The notes under the pieces were generated by a model, which was given only the letters and a program-made list of their open reading frames with translations, did not search any database and was not told the DNA's origin. Positions 6,547 to 13,400 of a DNA stretch of 16,186 nucleotides are shown here, piece after piece; position 1 is the stretch's first letter; every line of letters starts with the position of its first letter. The stretch spans positions 1 to 16,186 of the forward strand of contig CAJJQT010000011.1 of assembly GCA_905193995.1 (NCBI GenBank). Direction: 5' to 3'. A program made the translations under genes and the position numbers. Source of the DNA: an uncultured Porphyromonadaceae bacterium (GTDB lineage Bacteria > Bacteroidota > Bacteroidia > Bacteroidales > Muribaculaceae).

Positions 6547-7248
6547 ATGGCTAACAGAATCACATCCTTCATTCCGAACCTTCTCACGCTCTGCAACCTC
6601 CTTTCGGGTTGCATCGCTATATATATGTCGTTCCACCAGGCCGACACTTTCGGCCCTCTCACGGGCCTGCAGTGGGCATGGATATGGATCGGCGCGGCGG
6701 CTCTCTTCGATTTCTGCGACGGCGCCTCCGCGCGCGGGCTGCATGCCTACAGCGAGATCGGCGGCCAGCTTGACTCGCTCTCCGACCTCGTCAGTTTCGG
6801 CGTGGCTCCGGCCATGATGATGCTCAACTTCACGGTGCCCGTATCGCAGATCCGGTGGCTGTGCTTCGCCGCCCTCATCATACCGGCCTGCGGCGCTTAC
6901 CGCCTGGCCAAATTCAACTGCGACACGACTCAGACCACTTCATTCCGAGGTCTGCCCATACCGGCCAACGCCATCTTCTGGATCGGCATGTGCGGCTGGA
7001 TACAGCGCTACGCCTATCCGGGCACGATGGTCATGGCGGTGCTTTACGCCCTGCTGGGCTGGCTTATGGTCTGCAACGTGCGCATGTTCTCGCTGAAATT
7101 CAAGAACTTCGGCTGGCACGAAAATTTCCGCCGTTATGTGCTGCTGGCCGCTACGGCTCTATTCGTCGTCTTTATGGGCATCTCCGGATTCGTCTGGGCC
7201 ATCGCACTCTACGTCTTTATATCCGTGATGGGCCGCAAGGAGGCCTGA
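6547..7248 (+). CDS. pssA: CDP-diacylglycerol-serine O-phosphatidyltransferase
   Basis: Condenses CDP-diacylglycerol with L-serine to give phosphatidylserine, the substrate of the decarboxylase encoded just upstream. The 233-residue membrane protein has the complete CDP-alcohol phosphatidyltransferase signature D-x2-D-G-x2-A-R-x8-G-x3-D-x3-D: D55, D58, G59, A62, R63, G72, D76 and D80, with the metal-binding aspartates all present. Six or more hydrophobic segments span the chain. The N-terminus SFIPNLLTLCNLLSG (7-21) is the usual opening of PssA of the Bacillus/Bacteroidota type. The start is an ATG 28 bases after the psd stop; DUF4834 follows 10 bases after its own stop, consistent with one transcript. 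No missing residue or frame problem is seen. Confidence 0.95.
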   Translation: MANRITSFIPNLLTLCNLLSGCIAIYMSFHQADTFGPLTGLQWAWIWIGAAALFDFCDGASARGLHAYSEIGGQLDSLSDLVSFGVAPAMMMLNFTVPVSQIRWLCFAALIIPACGAYRLAKFNCDTTQTTSFRGLPIPANAIFWIGMCGWIQRYAYPGTMVMAVLYALLGWLMVCNVRMFSLKFKNFGWHENFRRYVLLAATALFVVFMGISGFVWAIALYVFISVMGRKEA

Positions 7249-7258
7249 TACCGCTGCA

Positions 7259-7615
7259 ATGGGCACATTCCTGCTATTCCTGCTCCTGTTCTTCGTCGTC
7301 ATACCCCTCATCCGCGGGCTGTGGCAACTCTGGCGTATACGCAGCGCCTACCGTCGCGCGCAGCAGCGCATGAACGACATTTTCAACGGCGCATCCACCG
7401 GCAGCCGTCCTACAAACGGCCGTACCCGCAAAGCGCAGCCGTCGCGCAAGGGAAAGAAAATCGATCCCGATGTGGGCGAATATGTCGCTTTCGAGGAAAT
7501 CCGCACTCAATCTACCTCTACGACCGCCGACGGAGCCGCCCGCACCGACACCAAGACCACCGACACCGTCCGCGTCGAATCCCAGATCGAAGACGCCGAC
7601 TGGGAAGACCTCTGA
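7259..7615 (+). CDS. DUF4834 family small membrane protein
   Basis: A 118-residue protein with a single strongly hydrophobic N-terminal segment (residues 3-20, FLLFLLLFFVVIPLIRGL), a basic arginine-rich stretch after it (positive-inside side cytoplasmic), and a polar, Lys/Thr/Asp-rich tail ending DADWEDL. This layout and its place after psd-pssA match the Bacteroidota family DUF4834 (PF16118), whose function is unknown. The short 10-base gap to pssA implies co-transcription and possibly a role at the site of phospholipid synthesis, but that is inference. The conserved part is the N-terminal anchor and the acidic C-terminal end; the middle is low complexity. A start ten bases earlier is not available in frame. 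Confidence 0.78.
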   Translation: MGTFLLFLLLFFVVIPLIRGLWQLWRIRSAYRRAQQRMNDIFNGASTGSRPTNGRTRKAQPSRKGKKIDPDVGEYVAFEEIRTQSTSTTADGAARTDTKTTDTVRVESQIEDADWEDL

Positions 7616-7684
7616 ACAATTAAGAGTTATAAGTTGGGAATGCATGATGCCCGTTGTGCATTACGCATTGCTCATTGCGCATTT
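7615..7684. repeat. Degenerate heptamer repeat in the convergent spacer
   Basis: The spacer between the convergent DUF4834 and ABC transporter genes divides cleanly into ten 7-base units with no gaps. The first units are of an 'aaNaNtt' type, such as aacaatt, aagagtt and ataagtt. The last three (7664-7684) are cgcattg, ctcattg and cgcattt. It makes no strong hairpin and no clear terminator. Similar 7-nt-periodic spacers occur between genes in other Bacteroidales; that comparison is from memory and not tested here. Confidence 0.5.
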
Positions 7685-7685
7685 T

Positions 7686-9338
7686 TCAGAGTGTGACGGT
7701 GGTCGTGCAGTACGGGAGTACGGCGCGGCGGTGGGTGACGATGATGAGCGTGGCGTCGGGGCTCAGACGTTTTCGCACACGGGCGAGAAGCTCTCGTTCG
7801 GTGTCTGGATCGAGGGCCGAGGTAGGCTCGTCGAGCAGGATGATGCTGCCGCGTTTGAGGAGCCCGCGGGCTATGGCTATGCGCTGTGCCTGCCCCTCGC
7901 TGAATCCGGCGCCTCCTTCGAAGCATTGTGTCTCGAGGCCGTCGGGCAGGTCGAGAACGAAGTCGGCCGCCGCGTCGTGCAGCGCTTCGCGCATCATGTC
8001 GTCGGTAGCGTCAGGGTCGGCCAGCAGCAGGTTCTCTCGCACGGTGCCGCACACAAGGCTGTTGCCCTGAGGCACGTAGACCATGTTGTGGCGCAGGGCC
8101 GCGCGGATTGGCCCTGACACACCGTCGGGGGTGTAGTATTCGGCGCGTCCGCTCTCCGGCTCGACGAGGCCGAGCATCAGGCGCAGCAGCGTGCTCTTGC
8201 CGCTTCCGGTCGGGCCGATAACGGCAGTTACGGAGCCCGGGCTGAAATCATGATCGAAATTGCTGATTATGTCCGTATCTCCGTCGGGGTAGCGGTAGGT
8301 CACGCCACTGAAGCGCAGCCCCATGGGCGTCCCGGCCGCCGCGTCGGTGGGAGTGAAGTCTTCGAGTGGCAGGGCGAGTATGCCGTCGATGCGCTCGAGG
8401 GCTACCGAGGCGGTGATGAAAGCCGGAATGCGCCGCGACAGGTCGGTGACAGGCCGCTGCACCTGAGCCACCAGCTGCAGGAAGGCGGTCATCATGCCGA
8501 AAGTGACGGCTCCGGCTGCCAGCCCGTAGGCGCTCCACAGGAACGTGACGGCATAGCCGGCCATGAAGCCGGCGGTGACGGCTGCGTTTGAGTAGATCGA
8601 AATGTTGTTGCGGCGCAGGGCGTCGCGGGTCAGAGCCGCCTGCAGTCTTCCGAAGCTGTGGGCTCGGCGTTCTGTGCCCATCAGGGTCGAAAGCAGCGTG
8701 CGGTGTGCGAGGCTTTCCTGCATGAATGTCTGTATCTCGCTTTCCTCCCGGCGGATGCTGCGGGTGATGCTGCGCGTCTTGCGCACGTAGATTTTACTGG
8801 CTGCCAGCGCTATCGGCATGATGAACACTACAGCCAGAGCCAGCCGCAGGTCAAGGCAGGCGAGGAAGATAAAGGCGCCTGCGAGCTGCATCAGCACGGC
8901 CAGAATGCCCGGGACTGTCGAGCATGAGAGGGATGCCAGGGTAGCGACGTCGTCGGTCATGCGGCTGATGGCGTCGCCGTGGTGCATGCCGCCGCGGCCG
9001 CTCCAGCGCGACTGCAGCAGGTGAAGCAGCAGGCGCCGGCGCAGGGCGTTGGCGTAGCGCAGGTAGGCTACCGTCTCGATGCGACGCCTTGCGGCAGGGA
9101 GCAGCAGTTCGAGCCCCAGGCAGCCTGCGAGCATCGCCACAAGAGCCGGAGGGACCGTATGGGACGGTCCGACGGCACTGTCGACGATGGCTTTGGTGAA
9201 CCAGACAAACAGCAGGGCCGCGCCTACAGTGAGGCAGCCGGTCAGGGCCGTCGTCAGCATCAGGCCGCGGGTGCCCCGCGATTCCTGCCAAAGGCGTCGC
9301 AGCAGTGTGCCGGTATTATTGTTCCCTTCGTATAGCAT
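7686..9338 (-). CDS. ABC exporter, fused permease and ATPase (half-transporter)
   Basis: A 550-residue type IV (exporter) ABC half-transporter. The membrane domain (about residues 25-310) has about six hydrophobic segments and a long cytoplasmic loop. The ATPase holds Walker A GPTGSGKST (375-383), Q-loop YVPQ (421-424), signature FSEGQ (479-483; LSGGQ is usual), Walker B IILLDEP with D503 and E504, and the switch His H536. All catalytic residues are present. It has no N-terminal C39 peptidase domain; instead, the gene just upstream encodes a separate S26-like peptidase, and the two overlap by 23 bases. Together they suggest processing and export of a peptide or small protein, but a lipid or drug substrate cannot be excluded. 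It would work as a homodimer in the inner membrane. The upstream overlap argues that translation is coupled to the peptidase. Confidence 0.94.
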   Translation of the reverse strand: MLYEGNNNTGTLLRRLWQESRGTRGLMLTTALTGCLTVGAALLFVWFTKAIVDSAVGPSHTVPPALVAMLAGCLGLELLLPAARRRIETVAYLRYANALRRRLLLHLLQSRWSGRGGMHHGDAISRMTDDVATLASLSCSTVPGILAVLMQLAGAFIFLACLDLRLALAVVFIMPIALAASKIYVRKTRSITRSIRREESEIQTFMQESLAHRTLLSTLMGTERRAHSFGRLQAALTRDALRRNNISIYSNAAVTAGFMAGYAVTFLWSAYGLAAGAVTFGMMTAFLQLVAQVQRPVTDLSRRIPAFITASVALERIDGILALPLEDFTPTDAAAGTPMGLRFSGVTYRYPDGDTDIISNFDHDFSPGSVTAVIGPTGSGKSTLLRLMLGLVEPESGRAEYYTPDGVSGPIRAALRHNMVYVPQGNSLVCGTVRENLLLADPDATDDMMREALHDAAADFVLDLPDGLETQCFEGGAGFSEGQAQRIAIARGLLKRGSIILLDEPTSALDPDTERELLARVRKRLSPDATLIIVTHRRAVLPYCTTTVTL

Positions 9339-9792
9339 TCATTCTTAGATTAATGATTCTGATGACTGTGCGCCGCAGCGGTGCCGGAAGCCGCTGTATG
9401 AACGCCTGCAAGCGCATCGCCGGGGAAGCCGACACGTCGCGGCCGCGGCGGATTACCGCCGTGACGCGGCCCAGAATGTCGGCCGTGCGGCACATTTCGG
9501 TCTGGTACAGGTTCGAATCGCCCATGAGCGTCGCGCGGCCGCCGCCGACTGCCGCGATGCGGTGAAGGACCACGCCGCAGGCCCCGTCGCAGAGCGCCAG
9601 TACTATATCGCCGCGGCGGTAGGCCGCAGCGGGGCTCAGACGCACCGTGTCGCTGCCGGGGCGCAGTGCCGGCCACATACTATAGCCTTTCGGCTCGAAT
9701 TCCGCCGAGCTTCCGGCTGCCAGGATGTCCCGGACGCGGCCGAACCACTCCGCCGCCTTAACCGCTTCTCCGTTTTTTTGACAATCAGCCAT
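9316..9792 (-). CDS. S26-like signal peptidase (S24/S26 family), Ser/His type
   Basis: A 158-residue protein with the core of the S26 fold: PKGYSMWPALRPGD-like segment (34-47) with the nucleophile Ser38; RRGDIVLA (59-66); VVLHRIAAV (74-82), where His77 sits at the place occupied by the catalytic Lys of bacterial LepB and by His in the SipW/Sec11 branch; and GDSN (91-94), equivalent to the conserved GDN/GDS box. A basic amphipathic C-terminus (about 126-157) follows. There is no obvious membrane anchor at either end, unlike most signal peptidases, so it is probably cytoplasmic or peripheral. It heads a two-gene unit with the ABC exporter. The ATG at 9792 is only 7 bases after the -7 element, so the transcript would be nearly leaderless; no better start is available. 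A protease role is inferred from family; the substrate is unknown. Confidence 0.82.
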   Translation of the reverse strand: MADCQKNGEAVKAAEWFGRVRDILAAGSSAEFEPKGYSMWPALRPGSDTVRLSPAAAYRRGDIVLALCDGACGVVLHRIAAVGGGRATLMGDSNLYQTEMCRTADILGRVTAVIRRGRDVSASPAMRLQAFIQRLPAPLRRTVIRIINLRMNAIRREQ

Positions 9793-9799
9793 ATGCGCG

Positions 9800-9807
9800 C
9801 AAAGATA
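9800..9807 (-). promoter_or_regulatory. Promoter -7 element of the peptidase/ABC unit
   Basis: On the minus strand the eight bases read TATCTTTG, an exact TAnnTTTG match. The peptidase ATG (9790-9792) begins 7 bases after it, about where transcription should start, implying an almost absent 5' leader. No TTTG is seen at the usual distance upstream. Confidence 0.55.
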
Positions 9808-9978
9808 CGAAATATTCGCGAAGCGGCCATATTATCATGCCCAAAACAGCCGTTGGCCGCTTTTTGCCGCGGCAGCAAAAAATGCTGTTACAGCCGCGTC
9901 AGAAAGGCTATAATTTTAGATTTAATATTATTTAACGATTTATGACATCGATTTTTATTTTTTATGGTAAATAGTTTG

Positions 9979-9986
9979 TACTTTTG
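9979..9986 (+). promoter_or_regulatory. Promoter -7 element of the susC operon
   Basis: TACTTTTG matches TAnnTTTG exactly. It would start transcription near 9992 and give a leader of roughly 200 bases before the susC ATG. The -33 region is T-rich but lacks an exact TTTG. Confidence 0.5.
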
Positions 9987-9991
9987 TGAAC

Positions 9992-10011
9992 GGTATTCTC
10001 CCGGGAATACC
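9992..10011. repeat. 7-bp inverted repeat at the susC transcription start
   Basis: GGTATTC (9992-9998) and GAATACC (10005-10011) are exact inverted copies around a 6-base loop. The position fits either a regulator site downstream of the promoter or a hairpin at the 5' end of the transcript. A second GAATACC lies at 10074-10080 in the same leader, so the left arm could pair with either copy. Confidence 0.45.
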
Positions 10012-10190
10012 TGTCTTTATTTATAAAACAATAGCCGTCAGCAAACTGATGCTGTGGCGACCTAATACCATCTGAATACCTTGAACAATATTTATTAACA
10101 ACTAAACAATAATAACCTTCAATAAACATCAGACAGCAAAAAACCACTTCACCACAGATTCCTTAAATAATTATTAATAATTCTATTACC

Positions 10191-10568
10191 ATGAACAGCA
10201 AACATTTAATCACCGCACTTGCGTTGATGGCCGGAGGTATATCCACGGCAATGGCACTACCCGCAGCAGAGCCTCAGACGCAGGGCCAGGCTGCCACGGT
10301 GACAGCCACCGGCACAGTCCTCGATGAGTACGGCGACCCGCTGATCGGGGCGTCTGTCATTCCCGAGGGTCAGGCTACAGGCGTAGCTACCGACGTCGAC
10401 GGCAAATTCTCTATTTCCGTCAAGCCGGGCACCAAGCTCAAGATTTCATACATTGGCTATAAGACGGCCACCGTAACTGCCGCAAGCGGCCTCAGCGTCA
10501 CTCTTGAAAGCGACAACGCCCTGCTCGACGAAGTAGTCGTGATGGGCTACGGCACACAGAAGAAATAA
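10191..10568 (+). CDS. 5' fragment of the interrupted SusC gene: signal peptide, regulatory-like domain, TonB box
   Basis: As read, translation from the ATG at 10191 stops at the TAA at 10566-10568 after 125 residues. The product would be a secreted soluble fragment: signal peptide with cleavage likely near residue 22 (ISTAMA), the beta-sandwich carboxypeptidase-regulatory-like domain, and DEVVVMGYGTQKK. It has no plug or barrel and could not transport anything. This is part of the interrupted gene and not a separate gene in origin. Confidence 0.6.
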   Translation: MNSKHLITALALMAGGISTAMALPAAEPQTQGQAATVTATGTVLDEYGDPLIGASVIPEGQATGVATDVDGKFSISVKPGTKLKISYIGYKTATVTAASGLSVTLESDNALLDEVVVMGYGTQKK

Positions 10569-10769
10569 CTCGTCACCGGCGCCACCGTTCAGGTCAAGGG
10601 CGACGACATCGCGCGCCAGAATACAGTCAATCCGCTCGGCGCTCTCCAGAGCCAGACGCCCGGCGTCAACATTACCCAGAGCAACGGCTTCATCGGCCAG
10701 GGCTTCAAGGTCAACATCCGCGGTATCGGTACTATCGGTTCATCGTCGCCTCTTATCGTTGTCGACGGT

Positions 10770-13394
10770 GTGGCCAACGGCTCGCTCGACAACCTCAACC
10801 CGAGCGACATCGAGAGCATCGACGTGCTCAAGGACGCCGCTTCGGCCGCCATCTACGGTGCCCGTGCCGCCAACGGTGTGATCCTTGTCACCACCAAGAA
10901 AGGTAAGGAAGGCACTTCGGTGATCAGCTACGACGGCTATGTCGGCGTGCAGAACATCTACAAGATGCCCCACCTTCTCAACGCCACCGAATTCATGGCC
11001 ATACAGGACGAAGGCCGCGTGATGGACGGTCTGGCTCCCTATACCTGGAGCACCTACATCCCGCAGCGCGATCTCGACGCTATCGCAGCCGGTACCTGGA
11101 ACGGTACCAACTGGCTTGAGGAAATCCGCAACAAGGACGCCCTGCTCACCAACCATACACTCAACTTCTCGGGCGGCAATGCCGACGGCAACTACTCCAT
11201 CGGCCTGGCTTACACATATCAGGAGGCCACAATGGGTGTTCCCGACGATATCCCTGCCATGAACCGCTACAACGCGCGCGTCAACTCGGAACGCGTCGTA
11301 AAGCGGCTCAACGGACACGACTTCATCACTATCGGCGAGACCGTCAACTACCGCTATCAGGAAATACACGGCTCGTTCGCCACCGGCGGCATATACTGGA
11401 ACGGCATCCACAACATGCTGGTGATGAGTCCGCTGATGCACGCCTACAATCAGGACGGCGGTTACTATCTGGAGAAAGACCGCAAGGCCGACGGCTACAA
11501 CTGGGACATCTCGAACGGCTCGAACAAGAACCCGATCGCTTACCTCGATTATCTGATGAACCAGAACCAGAGCAAGAGCCACTATCTGCAGTCGAGTATC
11601 TATCTGCAGATCGAGCCTATCGAGCGCCTGAAGTTCCGTACCCTCTTCGGCTACATCTACTCAGGCTCGTCGTACCGCGCCTACGTGCCCGAATACGAGA
11701 TCACCGACTACATCAAGGCCGAAAAGGACCAGGTGTCGCAGTCGATGTCTTCGTCGAGCCGATGGTCATGGGAAAACACCCTCAACTACACATTTAAAAT
11801 AAACAAGCACGACTTCGACGTACTGCTCGGCCAGAGCGTCGAGAAGTGGGGCTACAACTCCGATTCGATGTCGGCCTCGATGAGCGGATCGAACTTCAGC
11901 GACTTCGAGCACGCCTATCTGTCGAACGTGGCGTTCAATCCCGCCAACGTTGTCTCACTCAGCGGCACACCGGGCGGACAGGGCACCCTCGCTTCGTTCT
12001 TCGGACGTATTAACTACAACTTCGACGAGAAGTACATGGCATCGGTGATCATGCGCGCCGACGGTTCTTCGGTCTTCGCACGCGGCCACCGCTGGGGCTA
12101 CTTCCCCTCGTTCTCGGCCGGCTGGGTCATGTCCAACGAAGCCTTCATGGAGGATACCCGCTCGTGGCTTGACTTCCTGAAAATACGCGGCAGCTGGGGC
12201 CAGAACGGCAACTGCGCCGTCTCGACCTTCCAGTATCTCTCGCTGATCGCGTCGAACAACAACTGGGGCGGCTACACCTTCGGCGACCTGCCCGACTTCG
12301 TCAACACCGGTTCCTACGCATACAAGCTCACAAATCCCGATCTGAAATGGGAGACCCAGGAACAGCTCGACTTCGGCTTCGACGCCCGTCTGCTCCGCAG
12401 CCGCCTCGGCGTTGAATTCGACTGGTACCGCCGTATCACCAAGGACTGGCTCGTGACAGCTCCCGTGCTCGGCAGTTACGGTGCCGACGCCCCCGCTGTC
12501 AACGGCGGCAACATCATCAACACCGGTGTCGAACTCGGTCTTCACTGGAACGACAACATCGGCCGCGACATCGCATACTCAGTCGGCGTGAACCTGGCAT
12601 ACAATAAGAACAAGGTCACCAAGATCGCCAACGAGGACGGCATCATCCACGGCCCCGCGAGTGTGCTTTGGGAAGGCTCCGAAGAGTGCTACCGCGCTGC
12701 TGAGGTCGGCCAGCCCGTCGGCTACTTCTATGGCTACAAGAGCGCCGGCATCTTCCAGAACCAGGCTCAGATCGACGCATATAAAGGCCCGAAACTCAAC
12801 GGCGCCGCCACACAGCCCGGCGACGTCATCTGGCTCGACACCGACAACGACGGCGACATCGACGCCGATGACCGCACATACCTCGGCACCCCGCATCCCA
12901 AGATCACGATGGGTATCAACCTTTCGTTCCAGTGGCGCTACATCGACTTCAGCCTCAACGGCTACGCCGCTTTCGGACATAAGATCCTCAAGTGCTACCG
13001 CGACTTCGTCGCATCGCCTCTGCAGAACTTCACCAGCGACATCTTCGACCGCTGGCACGGCGAAGGCACTTCAAACACCATGCCGCGCCTGACCTCCTCC
13101 ACCTCCAGCAACTGGAACCGTGTGAGCGACCTCTTCATCGAGAACGGCGACTTCTTCAAGGTCAAGAACATCACCGTGGGCTTCGACTTCAAGAAGGCTT
13201 TCAACAAGATCCCGTTCGAGCAGCTCCGCCTCTACTGCAGCGTCCAGAATCCTTTCACCATCACCAAGTATTCGGGCATGGATCCCGAAATCGGTTTCGG
13301 TGGCGAGAATGCCGGCGCATACGCCCAGGGCATCGACCTCGGCTACTATCCCAGCTCGCGCAACATCCTCTTCGGTATCAACATCAAATATTAA
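10770..13394 (+). CDS. 3' fragment of the interrupted SusC gene: most of the plug and the whole barrel
   Basis: The first possible start in frame after the TAA is the GTG at 10770, leaving 874 residues. Between the stop and this GTG, 67 sense codons still encode conserved plug sequence (for example TPGVNITQSNG and KVNIRGIGTIG), which shows the true gene runs through the stop. A product begun at 10770 would lack a signal peptide and could not reach the outer membrane, so independent function is unlikely. A GDIDADDRTYLG segment near the C-terminal third and the final aromatic residue are normal for SusC. Confidence 0.6.
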   Translation: MANGSLDNLNPSDIESIDVLKDAASAAIYGARAANGVILVTTKKGKEGTSVISYDGYVGVQNIYKMPHLLNATEFMAIQDEGRVMDGLAPYTWSTYIPQRDLDAIAAGTWNGTNWLEEIRNKDALLTNHTLNFSGGNADGNYSIGLAYTYQEATMGVPDDIPAMNRYNARVNSERVVKRLNGHDFITIGETVNYRYQEIHGSFATGGIYWNGIHNMLVMSPLMHAYNQDGGYYLEKDRKADGYNWDISNGSNKNPIAYLDYLMNQNQSKSHYLQSSIYLQIEPIERLKFRTLFGYIYSGSSYRAYVPEYEITDYIKAEKDQVSQSMSSSSRWSWENTLNYTFKINKHDFDVLLGQSVEKWGYNSDSMSASMSGSNFSDFEHAYLSNVAFNPANVVSLSGTPGGQGTLASFFGRINYNFDEKYMASVIMRADGSSVFARGHRWGYFPSFSAGWVMSNEAFMEDTRSWLDFLKIRGSWGQNGNCAVSTFQYLSLIASNNNWGGYTFGDLPDFVNTGSYAYKLTNPDLKWETQEQLDFGFDARLLRSRLGVEFDWYRRITKDWLVTAPVLGSYGADAPAVNGGNIINTGVELGLHWNDNIGRDIAYSVGVNLAYNKNKVTKIANEDGIIHGPASVLWEGSEECYRAAEVGQPVGYFYGYKSAGIFQNQAQIDAYKGPKLNGAATQPGDVIWLDTDNDGDIDADDRTYLGTPHPKITMGINLSFQWRYIDFSLNGYAAFGHKILKCYRDFVASPLQNFTSDIFDRWHGEGTSNTMPRLTSSTSSNWNRVSDLFIENGDFFKVKNITVGFDFKKAFNKIPFEQLRLYCSVQNPFTITKYSGMDPEIGFGGENAGAYAQGIDLGYYPSSRNILFGINIKY

Positions 13395-13400
13395 TATTCC

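Larger units (their letters stand above)
9793..10190. other. Divergent intergenic region between the peptidase and susC
   Basis: Almost 400 AT-rich bases with no supported gene; the 61-residue minus-strand frame at 9962-10147 has no features of a real gene. It holds the minus-strand -7 element at 9800-9807, an inverted repeat TTTTTGC/GCAAAAA at 9861-9881 around a GC-rich loop, the susC -7 element at 9979-9986, and an inverted repeat at 9992-10011 at the expected start of the susC transcript. About 200 bases of leader then run to the susC ATG. Confidence 0.6.
10191..13394 (+). pseudogene. SusC/RagA-like TonB-dependent outer-membrane transporter, interrupted by one in-frame TAA
   Basis: The full frame would encode about 1,066 residues, normal for SusC-like proteins that import glycan fragments across the outer membrane with a SusD lid. 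In order: a signal peptide (about 1-22), a carboxypeptidase-regulatory-like domain (about 37-112), a TonB-box-like DEVVVMGYG (113-121), then a TAA at 10566-10568 (codon 126). Directly after it and in the same frame come the plug (LVTGATVQVKGDD, then NIRGIGTIG and VDGVANG, with IDVLKDAASAAIYGARAANG) and the barrel, ending in the aromatic KY typical of outer-membrane strands. There is no frameshift and no second stop. The broken codon sits where relatives usually have KKSLVTGA or similar, so one base change from a sense codon such as TCA explains it. SusD follows after 6 bases. The gene may be a recent null, a sequencing error, or read through; the sequence cannot decide. Confidence 0.88.

Noticed and set aside
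9861..9881. Inverted repeat TTTTTGC/GCAAAAA considered as a terminator
   Set aside because: The T-run is part of the stem and no T-run follows it; it lies between two divergent promoters, where no terminator is expected.
9962..10147. 61-codon minus-strand frame, considered as a possible precursor peptide for the peptidase/ABC pair
   Set aside because: It lies in the AT-rich susC leader, has no leader/core pattern or double-glycine-type site, and no promoter was found for it.
10740..11582. 280-codon minus-strand frame
   Set aside because: Antisense shadow of the SusC plug and barrel caused by high GC3.
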